A program made the translations under genes and the position numbers. From Gibbsiella quercinecans (GTDB taxonomy: Bacteria > Pseudomonadota > Gammaproteobacteria > Enterobacterales > Enterobacteriaceae), in NCBI RefSeq assembly GCF_002291425.1, contig NZ_CP014136.1, positions 1 through 64,000 of the forward strand: 64,000 nt of DNA, written 5' to 3'. The notes below the pieces were generated by a model. The model was not told the origin of the DNA, did no database searches, and saw only the letters and a list, made by a program, of their open reading frames with translations. Shown in pieces: positions 39,641-47,468 of this stretch; position 1 is the first letter of the stretch, and each line of letters opens with the position of its first letter.

Positions 39641-39979
39641 TTATTCCTGAGGAGGGATATTACCCCTGGTGCGATTGCCAAAAATACGTAGCGCTACCGC
39701 CCGAATTTGGTCGACACCAATGAAGCCAATCGCGCCGCCAAACGCCACCGTTAGCGTTTTGGGAAGGTTGAAATAGTCCAGGCTGGACACCGCTGTCAGG
39801 GTTATGGCTCCGCACAATGGGGCTTCCAGCAGCATGCGCCGCCATCCCCCACCACTGTATGCAATCCTCAGCACAGCCATAACAATGGACAGCAATACAC
39901 CGCCCAGCGGCACATAACCATTCCACCACATGCGTAACAGATCCCAGACGCCTGCCCATGTGTGAATGTTTGTCTGCAT
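39641..39979 (-). CDS. Lambda-family phage holin
   Basis: A 112-residue protein with three predicted membrane helices (VPLGGVLLSIVMAVLRIAY, LLEAPLCGAITLTAVSSL, LTVAFGGAIGFIGVDQIRAVA). The motif MLLEAPLCGAITL and the GFIGVDQIR ending are typical of the lambda-type holin family of prophages. The ATG at 39979 is chosen because GGAGG is eight bases ahead; an ATG two codons earlier is too close to it. It stands just before the lysozyme remnant. IS200 lies immediately upstream, separating it from any phage promoter. Confidence 0.82.
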   Translation of the reverse strand: MQTNIHTWAGVWDLLRMWWNGYVPLGGVLLSIVMAVLRIAYSGGGWRRMLLEAPLCGAITLTAVSSLDYFNLPKTLTVAFGGAIGFIGVDQIRAVALRIFGNRTRGNIPPQE

Positions 39980-40032
39980 TCTCATATCCTCCCCCTGCCG
40001 GGGCATTGCCCGCTCTCCGGATGATAGAAATA

Positions 40033-40740
40033 ATAAATATCCTCCGGCATAGCCGGAGGTTTTTCTGATGCGCCTATAAGGCTCTGTTACCAGCCGCGCC
40101 CTAACAGGCGCATACGATCTGACATTTGCATCAGACTCCGTTACTTACGGCCCGTAAACGGGCTACCCGGGTAAGGGATCGATAACTGCTCGCCCATTTT
40201 ATCCTCTTCAAGTTGGTGCTTTATGTATTCCTGTATCTTCGCGGTGTTCTTCCCCACCGTATCTACGTAGTACCCCCGGCACCAGAACTCCCTGTTTCTG
40301 TATTTGAATTTCAGATCTCCAAACTGCTCATAAAGCATCAGACTGCTTTTCCCTTTCAGATATCCCATAAAGCCAGATACGCTCATTTTGGGCGGGATTT
40401 CCACAAGCATATGGATATGATCTGCGCAGCATTCAGCTTCCAGGATCCGTACATTTTTCCACTCACATAGCTTTCTTAAGATACTGCCTATCGCCAGACG
40501 TTTCTCTCCGTAGAACGCTTGTCTTCGGTATTTTGGCGCAAAAACTATGTGATATTTACAGTTCCATCGGGTGTGCGCTAAGCTCTTTTCGTCCCCCATT
40601 GGGACCCCCTTTTGATTTCTTGTTGAACTTTTGCAGTTGCCAGACCGCAAGATGTTTTAACAAATCAAAAGGGGTTTTAATAACTGGCTTAAAGCTGAAA
40701 GCTTTCCGGAACCCCCAGCCTAGCTGGGGGTTTTCCATAG
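40033..40740 (-). mobile_element. IS200-type insertion sequence
   Basis: About 700 bases, the usual IS200 size. One end has the hairpin AACCCCCAGC-TAG-GCTGGGGGTT (about 40710-40732) and the other has CCTCCGGC-ATA-GCCGGAGG (40041-40059). A single tnpA gene is inside. Upstream of tnpA, AAACCCCTTTTGATTT pairs with AAATCAAAAGGGGG next to the start codon, the known hairpin that hides the ribosome site. No terminal inverted repeats or target duplication are expected for this family. Exact end bases are estimated. Confidence 0.85.
40141..40599 (-). CDS. tnpA: IS200/IS605-family transposase TnpA
   Basis: A 152-residue Y1 HUH transposase. The HUH motif is ADHIHMLVEIP and the catalytic tyrosine lies in GYYVDTVGKNTAKIQEYI. 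The N-terminus MGDEKSLAHTRWNCKYHIVFAPKYRR is the standard IS200 start; the frame is open 17 codons further upstream. The gene is intact, so the element may still move single-stranded DNA during replication. Translation is normally strongly repressed by the upstream hairpin and an antisense RNA. Confidence 0.95.
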   Translation of the reverse strand: MGDEKSLAHTRWNCKYHIVFAPKYRRQAFYGEKRLAIGSILRKLCEWKNVRILEAECCADHIHMLVEIPPKMSVSGFMGYLKGKSSLMLYEQFGDLKFKYRNREFWCRGYYVDTVGKNTAKIQEYIKHQLEEDKMGEQLSIPYPGSPFTGRK

Positions 40741-40742
40741 AC

Positions 40743-40802
40743 AAAAAAAGGCCACGCAATTGCGTAGCCTTTAAAAGGAAAAACCCGCACTGTTGGCGGG
40801 TT
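40743..40802 (-). terminator. Tandem terminators after yagU
   Basis: On the minus strand, AACCCGCC / GCGGGTT with a T-run (40778-40802) is followed by a 13-pair stem with one mismatch (40747-40772) and a second T-run. They would stop yagU transcription before IS200. Confidence 0.75.
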
Positions 40803-40822
40803 CTTGATGTGTGTAGCTCAGT

Positions 40823-41449
40823 TTATCTGAACGCGGAATTTAGAGGAATCTCTGCGTCAGGTTCACGCGTAATCCTGTTTCGGAGATCACGGCGAACTAT
40901 CTCAATAGACCAGAACCATATTAAGTGACCAACGATTTCAGAAACGTTTTCATACCATGGAAGGTCGAAAAGTGGTGGGGTTAAGCCCATAAGTGGGAAT
41001 GAAATCATATGGACAAATAGCTGTGCAAGTGCGCCAGCTAGCAGCCCCTGCCATAACTTAATTTTAGGGAACACTTCTGCAACGACACAATACCCAACGG
41101 CGAACACGATGGAGAATATGATGTGTGTTACGCCAACCCAGTTAAAAACATGCCCAGCGAAGGTATAGACAGCTGCATTAGGGTCTGCCAATCCCAGCCA
41201 ATCGCGTAGAAAAATATATGGAGGGTTGAGGAAGTTCCTTGAGCAATCGATCTGCCCAGCTGCTCTAATTAATGATTCTGGCCCACACGCACTGGTAAAC
41301 ATGTCCACAGGACTACGCGGAGGAAGGGGTACTTCAGCGCCCCATTTTACAAATGCCGAAACCACACCTGAAATAATCCCAATAAACAATGCAACACCAT
41401 AATGCCGTCTACGAGGTTCTGTCTGTACAAAAAAGTCTCTTAATGCCAT
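40823..41449 (-). CDS. yagU: YagU family inner membrane protein (DUF1440)
   Basis: A 208-residue membrane protein very close to E. coli YagU, which contributes to acid resistance. Conserved stretches are [71 protein letters not shown] and [15 protein letters not shown]. Three to four membrane helices are apparent. It lies isolated between IS200 and an IS66 remnant, with no relatives beside it, so it may be part of the mobile region or a core gene trapped in it. Confidence 0.93.
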   Translation of the reverse strand: MALRDFFVQTEPRRRHYGVALFIGIISGVVSAFVKWGAEVPLPPRSPVDMFTSACGPESLIRAAGQIDCSRNFLNPPYIFLRDWLGLADPNAAVYTFAGHVFNWVGVTHIIFSIVFAVGYCVVAEVFPKIKLWQGLLAGALAQLFVHMISFPLMGLTPPLFDLPWYENVSEIVGHLIWFWSIEIVRRDLRNRITREPDAEIPLNSAFR

Positions 41450-41584
41450 AAAACCGCCACTTGAAAGTAATATTTACATACTTAATATCCCTTAAGTTGG
41501 ATGTATATCATTTTGATTCAGATCACAGTTTCCATTCCATTCTCATAAATTTTTTTTCACAAACAAAAACCCCGCCGAAGCGAG

Positions 41585-42195
41585 GATGTCAGGGCTGGTT
41601 TAATCCACCGGGTTGTTTCCGGTTCAGCCAGTCCGTCACCCCAGTAGTAGCACAGCGCATCCCACTGGTTCAGCACGTAGCCGAACGCCTCACCCAACCG
41701 GGACTTTTTCGACAACCTGGCCGCTTTTTCCTCTATCCACTCATTCAGCGCGTTGAACAGTGACCTGTTCCACCTGTTGGCGCAGCTTTTTGGAGCGGGT
41801 GCCGAACAGCATTCGGTTCAGCTTTTCCACCTGCGCACTCAGGCGCTCGGTTTTCTCTTCTGTTTTTGACCGTACGCCCCGGCGTCCCCGGAAGATGAAC
41901 AGGTGGCCGGAGAATGGGTTTTCGTCCAGCGCGTGCGTCTGCTCGCCCAGCCCATTGAAGGACTTGCGCATGACGGCGGGTCCAGCGACCAGCCAAATCT
42001 TGGTGCCTAGACGGGAGCGATATCATCGTTTCAGCGCCTGTATCAGCAGGTTTAGGAACGCAATGTTGATGTTCCCGCTAAGCCGCAGCGTTCCTTGCCG
42101 GAAAACGACCTCACACGAGATATTGTCGTCGGCCGGGGGTAACGGATGCGCCAGCGGTCATGACCGGATGCGCCGTCATCAATGGCAACAGGGAT
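41585..42195 (-). pseudogene. IS66-family element remnant
   Basis: Three IS66 genes can be recognised in order. First, the 3' end of tnpA (CEVVFRQGTLRLSG to the stop). Then tnpB, starting MISLPS at about 42026, with a one-base insertion after which the frame reads GTKIWLVAGPAVMRKSFNGL and LDENPFSGHLFIFRGRRG. Then a jump into tnpC (ERLSAQVEKLNRMLFGTRSK), a stop, and finally a tnpC C-terminal piece (ARLSKKSRLGEAFGYVLNQW). Most of tnpC and both ends are missing, so the element is dead. Confidence 0.82.
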
Positions 42196-42286
42196 AATTT
42201 GGTGGACACTATCCTGTCAGATATTTCGGATTCAGAAAGGCGGCACTGGCTTGACGCTTACGTTTTTTTCAACAGAATCAAATCAA

Positions 42287-42691
42287 TTACAAAGGTTTAA
42301 GCTCGATAATAAATGTCTTGAAAGCTTGGTAAACTTCTTCATCTGGCGGGGCTGGAATATCCGCTGCCTTAATACCGTTTATTCCTGCTTCACATAGTAG
42401 AGGGTCACCTTCGAACGCGGTTATGTCCGTCACTTTACCACTGCTATCCAAGTTAACTTTAAGATTACATGTCTTACCCGCGAATCGCTCAATATCTACC
42501 ATGTGCAATTGAATCGCTTGCATAATGACATACATATAGTTTCTTGCCTTACTATCTGGACTTGTGGCCTTGCTACCAGTATCGGTGAGACCTTTAAATA
42601 GGTCATCAACCAGATCGTTCCCAGGCTTGGTATTGCAAGCAGAAAGTAGAGACATGCACAGGCAAACAGCAATAATGATACGTCCTTTCAT
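42287..42691 (-). CDS. Lipoprotein with stand-alone TolA domain III
   Basis: A 134-residue lipoprotein. The signal MKGRIIIAVCLCMSLLSAC has its lipid-anchored cysteine at 19 with asparagine next, which predicts outer-membrane sorting. After a linker of about 30 residues, the rest (about 47-134) matches the C-terminal domain of TolA: FAGKTCNLKVNLDSSGKV, FEGDPLLCEAG, DIPAPPDEEVYQAF and a final ELKPL. Cysteines 75 and 100 keep the 25-residue spacing of the TolA disulfide. The TolA membrane anchor and long helix are absent. AAGGGA precedes the ATG. It is A+T-rich and sits at the edge of the mobile region. TolA-III is what Tol-dependent colicins and filamentous phages bind, so a decoy or immunity role is possible (inference). 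Confidence 0.82.
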   Translation of the reverse strand: MKGRIIIAVCLCMSLLSACNTKPGNDLVDDLFKGLTDTGSKATSPDSKARNYMYVIMQAIQLHMVDIERFAGKTCNLKVNLDSSGKVTDITAFEGDPLLCEAGINGIKAADIPAPPDEEVYQAFKTFIIELKPL

Positions 42692-42773
42692 CAGTAAGAT
42701 CCCTTTGGAAAACCTCATTCAATTATACGGAACATAAACAAACCCTCGAGCCATGGGGGCTACCTTCCGGAAA

Positions 42774-42785
42774 ATTGTAGACAAT
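42774..42785. promoter_or_regulatory. Candidate GntR/FCD operator before gntR
   Basis: ATTGTAGACAAT is a perfect 5-2-5 palindrome, of the form recognised by FCD-type GntR regulators. The same ATTGT-N2-ACAAT pattern occurs twice before the divergent end of the catabolic operon (49119-49162). It lies 79 bases before the gntR start, which suggests autoregulation. Confidence 0.65.
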
Positions 42786-42863
42786 CTACCAATTTCTACC
42801 TTGCCTGCCCGAGACGTGCTATGCTGATTTTGTTCGTTTAATGGGGGGGCGCCTGGGTCCATT

Positions 42864-43592
42864 ATGGCAATAAAAAAAGATGTCGTGAGCAGGAAAATAC
42901 TCGTACCAGTTAACAATATCGCCAGCTCGGAACACGCCGCCGATCAGATCCGCAACGCCATCATCAAGGGGTTGTTTAAGCCCGGCGATCGCTTGATTGA
43001 AAAAAATCTTACTGACGAGCTTAACGTATCGCGCCATCCGATACGCGAAGCGCTGCGCCGATTGAGCCAGGAAGGCCTGGTGGAAGTGCGCCCCAATCGC
43101 GGGGCCGTAGTGGCAAAACTGGAGCCGGCCAATATCCTGGAAGTTTATGCGATCCGTTCCGCATTAGGCGAACTGGCGCTGAAAGCTTTTCATGCCAACC
43201 CGAAACTGCCCACGCCAGATGTGATAAAAGCACTGGAAAAAATGGCGAATGCAGCGGTAAAACTGGCGCGCCAAGAAAACCAGCAGCCCACCATACAAAA
43301 CGATCTTGAGTTCCAGGAAACCATTGTTGCCGCCAGCGGGCTGGCGCGCTGCGCGCGCTATTTTGCAGAAACCACGGTGGAGGTGCAGCGCTTCAATAAC
43401 CTCACCGGTATCGTCTACACGGAACGTGAGTCCGACGCCATTAATTATGTTGTGGGGCTACTTGATGCGATTAAAGCGCGGGATATTGATAAAGCGCTGC
43501 TCATCTGGAAAGACAAATTTGCCAAGGCAGTGGCGCGATATATGGCGCTCCTGGAGAAAGAACAAACGGCCGCAAATAACATTGCCCGCTAA
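42864..43592 (+). CDS. GntR-family (FCD) transcriptional regulator
   Basis: A 242-residue regulator. The N-terminal winged helix (about 25-90) shows AADQIRNAIIKGLFKPGDRLIEKNLTDEL and VSRHPIREALRRLSQEGLVEV. The C-terminal FCD domain (about 100-230) is all-helical and would bind a small acid or amino-acid-like effector with a metal. It converges on the SDR gene and probably controls the operon 43632-49082, supported by shared operator-like palindromes. It may repress until the substrate is present. The ribosome site is weak. Confidence 0.9.
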   Translation: MAIKKDVVSRKILVPVNNIASSEHAADQIRNAIIKGLFKPGDRLIEKNLTDELNVSRHPIREALRRLSQEGLVEVRPNRGAVVAKLEPANILEVYAIRSALGELALKAFHANPKLPTPDVIKALEKMANAAVKLARQENQQPTIQNDLEFQETIVAASGLARCARYFAETTVEVQRFNNLTGIVYTERESDAINYVVGLLDAIKARDIDKALLIWKDKFAKAVARYMALLEKEQTAANNIAR

Positions 43593-43631
43593 TAAACTTG
43601 TTAGCGGGCAATAAAATGGCTGCCATAGAGG

Positions 43632-44393
43632 CTACAGCGAGACACCGCCGTCAATAATTACCGTTTGGCCAGTGATCATACTGCCGGCAAAGCCAAGATA
43701 AACAATCAGCTCGGCAACATCCTGCGGCACGCACCAGCGTTTTAACGGCGTGGCGGCGATGGTGCTGGCCCGCCGCTCATCAGACCATTCGATCGCCCAC
43801 GAACTTTCTACCGAACCGGGCGCCACCGCATTCACCCGCACCTCCGGTGCCAACGCATGGGCCAGGTTTTTGGTCAGGTTGATCACAGCGGCCTTGGACG
43901 CACTGTAAGCAATGGTGCTGGCAATCGAGCCGAACCCGGCAATCGATGCGGTGTTGACAATCGCCCCGCCGCTGGCTTTCAGGCCGGCCGCCGCCGCTTT
44001 AGAACAGCGGAACACGCTCATCAGGTTAATGTTCATTATCGTCTGCCATAACTCTTCGCTCACCGCGTCCAGATCCTGTATCGGAATCGGTTTACTTACC
44101 CCCGGCGTACCGGCGTTATTCACCAACAAATCCAGGTGCCCCAGATCAGCGATGGCCTGTTGCACCATCGCTTCTGCCTGCGTAGGGTCGGCAAGATCGC
44201 CCGGCGCGCCGATCACCGCTAGCCCTTCTTCTTTCAACGCAGCCAGTGCCTGGCCTGCACGCGGATCGTCCGGCAGATAATTAATCGCCACCAGGGCGCC
44301 GCTGCGCGCCATCAACCTTGCAGTTTCAAAACCAATACCGCTGGCACCGCCGGTAACCAATGCTGTCTTGCCCGTCAGATCGAATGTCATCAT
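43632..44393 (-). CDS. Short-chain dehydrogenase/reductase
   Basis: A 253-residue classical SDR: cofactor motif TGGASGIGF, NNAGTPG, catalytic serine in VNTASIAGFG, YSASKAAVINLTKNLA (YxxxK) and the tail ITGQTVIIDGGVSL. The lack of a basic residue at the start of the second strand and the sequence NYLPDDPR leave the cofactor choice open. The start is taken at 44393 (MMTFDLTGKTALVTGG); ATG 44402 is an alternative and is very close to GAGG. It overlaps none of the ABC genes and is last in the operon, so it probably oxidises a product of the monooxygenase pathway. Confidence 0.88.
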   Translation of the reverse strand: MMTFDLTGKTALVTGGASGIGFETARLMARSGALVAINYLPDDPRAGQALAALKEEGLAVIGAPGDLADPTQAEAMVQQAIADLGHLDLLVNNAGTPGVSKPIPIQDLDAVSEELWQTIMNINLMSVFRCSKAAAAGLKASGGAIVNTASIAGFGSIASTIAYSASKAAVINLTKNLAHALAPEVRVNAVAPGSVESSWAIEWSDERRASTIAATPLKRWCVPQDVAELIVYLGFAGSMITGQTVIIDGGVSL

Positions 44394-44433
44394 GTTCGCC
44401 ATATCCTCGAAAAACGCTATGCGTTGCTGCCGC

Positions 44434-45174
44434 TCAAGCGGCCTGTTCACCGCGGCTTTCACGCCGCAAAAATTTGCGTGTCTGTTCCTGTGTAGGTTGG
44501 TCGATCACCTGAGCGGCACTGCCGATTTCACACACATTACCCTGATGCAGGAATGCCACACGATCGGCGGATTCGCGCACGAAGTTGATGTCATGCGTCA
44601 CCACTACCATGGTCATACCTTCCGATTTCAGCAGCCGCATGGTCGCCAGCACTTCCCCCACCAGTTCGGGATCGAGCGCTGAAGTCACCTCGTCAAACAG
44701 CATGTATGAGGGCTCCATCGCCAGCGCCCGTGCAATCGCCAAACGCTGTAGCTGGCCGCCGGAAAGCTGGGACGGCATCATCCTGGCTTTCGCGCCCAGG
44801 CCAACGTGCTCCAGGTGTTTGTGCGCCAGCGCCGTGGCCTGTTTTTTCCCCATTTTTGCCACCACCTGCGGCGCCAGCGCGACATTCTCCAGCGCATTGA
44901 GGTGGGGAAAGGCGTTGTACTGCTGGAAAACGATGCCCAGTTTGCGGCGCAGTTGGTTGATATTGGTCGCGCCGGCATGCACGCTGACGCCATCAACAAC
45001 AATCTCGCCGCCCTGGATATTTTCCAGGCCATTAATGCACTGCAGCAACGTGGATTTTCCCGATCCGCTGGCGCCGATCAGGCAAACCAGCTCCCCTTTA
45101 TCAATGGTGAGATCGATGCCTTTCAGCACGCTGACCGCCCCATAGGTTTTCTGTACATTTTTGATTTCAATCAT
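44434..45174 (-). CDS. Polar amino-acid ABC transporter ATPase
   Basis: A 246-residue ATPase of the polar amino-acid (HisP/GlnQ) family: Walker A GASGSGKST, Q-loop VFQQYNAFPHL, signature LSGGQLQRLAIARAL, Walker B YMLFDEVTSALDPELVGEVL and the H-loop VTHD. Its ATG overlaps the stop of the upstream permease gene, so the two are translationally coupled. It powers the importer formed with the next three genes. Confidence 0.94.
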   Translation of the reverse strand: MIEIKNVQKTYGAVSVLKGIDLTIDKGELVCLIGASGSGKSTLLQCINGLENIQGGEIVVDGVSVHAGATNINQLRRKLGIVFQQYNAFPHLNALENVALAPQVVAKMGKKQATALAHKHLEHVGLGAKARMMPSQLSGGQLQRLAIARALAMEPSYMLFDEVTSALDPELVGEVLATMRLLKSEGMTMVVVTHDINFVRESADRVAFLHQGNVCEIGSAAQVIDQPTQEQTRKFLRRESRGEQAA

Positions 45175-45827
45175 ATGGCCACCTTCTCCTCCAGATAACG
45201 GCTGTAACGGGAAATGGGATAACAGATCAGGAAATAAAACAGCCCAGTGCCCAACAACAGCAACCAGGTTTCATGGGTGCGGGTAATCAGCGTCTGCGTG
45301 GCGCGCATGAACTCGACATAGCCGATCACCCCAGCCAGCGCACTGTCTTTGATCAGGCTCAGCAGCAGCCCCACCCAGGCACTCAGGCCATTGCGCAGCG
45401 CCAGTGGCAACGAGATATGCCATAGCTCCTGCCAGGCGCTCATCCCCAGCGAACGCGCGCTGTGCCGGAAGGAACGAGGCACGGACTGGAAACAGGCGCG
45501 CGCCACTTCAGACGTGACCACAGCCATCCAGATCCCCAACGCCAGACTGCCCAACACATAAGGCGAAAGCGGCATATTGAGCATAGAAAACATGCTATTG
45601 AAGATGATCAGCGTTATAATCATCGGCACGCTGCGGAAAATATCCACCAACGGCGCGCTTAATAATTGAAAGCTAAATGACGCGGCGCGAGCCCAGCCGA
45701 GTGGGATACCCAACAAAGTGCCAATCACCCCGGCAGTGCCGGCCATCGCCAGGGTATTCAACGCGCCCTGCAGCAGAAACCAACTGTCGGCCCACTGTAG
45801 CGGCTGATATCCAAGCACAAATTGCAT
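45171..45827 (-). CDS. Polar amino-acid ABC transporter permease
   Basis: A 218-residue inner-membrane permease with about five helices and the HisM/GlnP-type EAA loop (RHSARSLGMSAWQELWHISLPLALRNGLSAWVGL). GGAGGTAAAAG precedes the ATG. It lies 3 bases after the sister permease, which differs clearly in sequence, so the importer has a heterodimeric membrane part. Confidence 0.93.
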   Translation of the reverse strand: MQFVLGYQPLQWADSWFLLQGALNTLAMAGTAGVIGTLLGIPLGWARAASFSFQLLSAPLVDIFRSVPMIITLIIFNSMFSMLNMPLSPYVLGSLALGIWMAVVTSEVARACFQSVPRSFRHSARSLGMSAWQELWHISLPLALRNGLSAWVGLLLSLIKDSALAGVIGYVEFMRATQTLITRTHETWLLLLGTGLFYFLICYPISRYSRYLEEKVAI

Positions 45828-45830
45828 CTT

Positions 45831-46493
45831 TTACCTCCGATACATCAGTCTGAAGGCGCCCATCGCAGCAAACTGAATGATTTTAGCGATGGCGTAGTAA
45901 ATGCCAGCAGTGACAATAAAGAACTCAAAGGTACGGAAGCTAACCGACTGCGCATACTGGGTTGCGCCAGAGAGTTCCCGCAGGCCCACCAGCATCCCCA
46001 GCGACGTGTTCAGCATTGCCCACACGGCTTGGGTTACAAAAGGCAAAAACACCACCTTAAATACCTGCGGGAAAATCACATGCTGAAAAGCCTGGCGCTG
46101 ATTCATGCCCAATGAGCGTGCCGTCGCCATTTGTTGGCGCGGAATGGCTTTCAGCCCGCCACGGAATATTTCCGCCAGATACCCCGCATTATTAAAGGTG
46201 ATGGCAATTAACACCGAAAGGTAACTTGAGATATTTATTCCCAATGCGCCAAGTCCGAAATACATCAGATAAACCTGGAACAAAACCGGCGTATTGCGGG
46301 ATAATTCAACCCACCCGCTGGAAATATAATAGCCCCAGCCTTTCTTGGATTGCCGCGCTACAGACATCGGTATGGCAAACACCATACCGAAGACGACGGA
46401 TAATAGCGTTATCTGCAATGTAACCCAGGCGCCGGACAATAATTGCGGCAAGGCGGCAAAAACAATCGACCAGTAAAATTGATAATCCTGCAT
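45831..46493 (-). CDS. Polar amino-acid ABC transporter permease
   Basis: A 220-residue permease with the conserved polar-amino-acid EAA region ATARSLGMNQRQAFQHVIFPQ and helices such as WVTLQITLLSVVFGMVFAI. The start at 46493 (MQDYQFYW) has AGGGTG five bases ahead; a start seven codons upstream is possible. First of the two permeases after the binding protein gene. Confidence 0.92.
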   Translation of the reverse strand: MQDYQFYWSIVFAALPQLLSGAWVTLQITLLSVVFGMVFAIPMSVARQSKKGWGYYISSGWVELSRNTPVLFQVYLMYFGLGALGINISSYLSVLIAITFNNAGYLAEIFRGGLKAIPRQQMATARSLGMNQRQAFQHVIFPQVFKVVFLPFVTQAVWAMLNTSLGMLVGLRELSGATQYAQSVSFRTFEFFIVTAGIYYAIAKIIQFAAMGAFRLMYRR

Positions 46494-46532
46494 GGGCACA
46501 CCCTGATTAATCATACGGATACAGCGTGCGGT

Positions 46533-47360
46533 CTAGAAGTCCACGCCTGGCATATTCAGAGCAGGCAGTGGGCCGTCCCCCATATATTTTTTATACAGTT
46601 CAGCATAGCGGCCAGAAACCACTTGATGCCAGACAAACACTTTGGCCCAATTGAGGAATTCCTGATCGCCCCGGCGAACCACCAGCCCATCCATATCCGC
46701 CAGCGGTGCCAGGCCGCCGGTAGCAAACGTCGGGAACTGGCCGCTGGCCGCCAAGGTGTTATAAACGGCGGAGGCCTGCAAAATTGCATCCACTTTGCCC
46801 TGCTGCAGCGCCATAAAGGTTTCAGTATCGCTGGCAAACCCGATGTAACTGGTGCCGCTATCTTTCCAACGCCCCTGCAACTCTTTGTTAAACAGCTGTT
46901 CGAAGGTAGAACCCACGACCGCCCCCAATTTTTTGCCGCGCAGCTGTTCGTAATTGGTGATGCCGGTGTCTTTGCGCGTTACTACGGTAACGGTGTAATT
47001 CACATAGGGCTGGGTGAATGCCACCGTCATCGCCCGCTCCGGTGTGATGGTGGTCGAGCCAACGACAATATCCACCCGTTTGGAGACCAGCGCAGGGATA
47101 CGATCTGAAGCCGGCGTCTGAACAATAACCGGCTCCACCCCCAGGGATTTCGCCATATCCTGGCAATAAGCCACGTCATACCCATCAGGTTTATTGTCAG
47201 GCGTCATAAACCCTGAAGGCGGGGAATCAAGCACCACGGCACAGCGTAATTTCTTGGCTTTAATAACAGCATCCAGCGTCGATTCGGCCTGGGCCGCATG
47301 GGTAAGAAACAAGGCTGTTAACACAATAAAAACGGCTGACTTTTTCGTATGATTAAACAT
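46533..47360 (-). CDS. Polar amino-acid ABC transporter substrate-binding protein
   Basis: A 275-residue periplasmic binding protein of family 3. A signal peptide (MFNHTKKSAVFIVLTALFLTHAAQA) is followed by the family pattern LRCAVVLDSPPSGFMTPDN and DGYDVAYCQDMAKSLG, then the arginine-containing VGSTTITPERAMTVAFTQPY and LGAVVGSTFEQLF. The ligand is not evident; neighbours suggest an amino acid or derivative that is then oxidised. GGGGAATTT precedes the ATG. Confidence 0.92.
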   Translation of the reverse strand: MFNHTKKSAVFIVLTALFLTHAAQAESTLDAVIKAKKLRCAVVLDSPPSGFMTPDNKPDGYDVAYCQDMAKSLGVEPVIVQTPASDRIPALVSKRVDIVVGSTTITPERAMTVAFTQPYVNYTVTVVTRKDTGITNYEQLRGKKLGAVVGSTFEQLFNKELQGRWKDSGTSYIGFASDTETFMALQQGKVDAILQASAVYNTLAASGQFPTFATGGLAPLADMDGLVVRRGDQEFLNWAKVFVWHQVVSGRYAELYKKYMGDGPLPALNMPGVDF

Positions 47361-47468
47361 AATAAATTCCCCGCGATGGTTTAATTAATAATAGCTATAG
47401 CTCCATTAATATTCGTCCGAGTCACTTCTCATGCAAGGCAATAATCGGTAACAAACAGGCAGGTCTAA

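Noticed and set aside
33900..42720. Complete active prophage
   Set aside because: No integrase, repressor, large terminase, portal or capsid genes are present; several remaining phage genes are broken.
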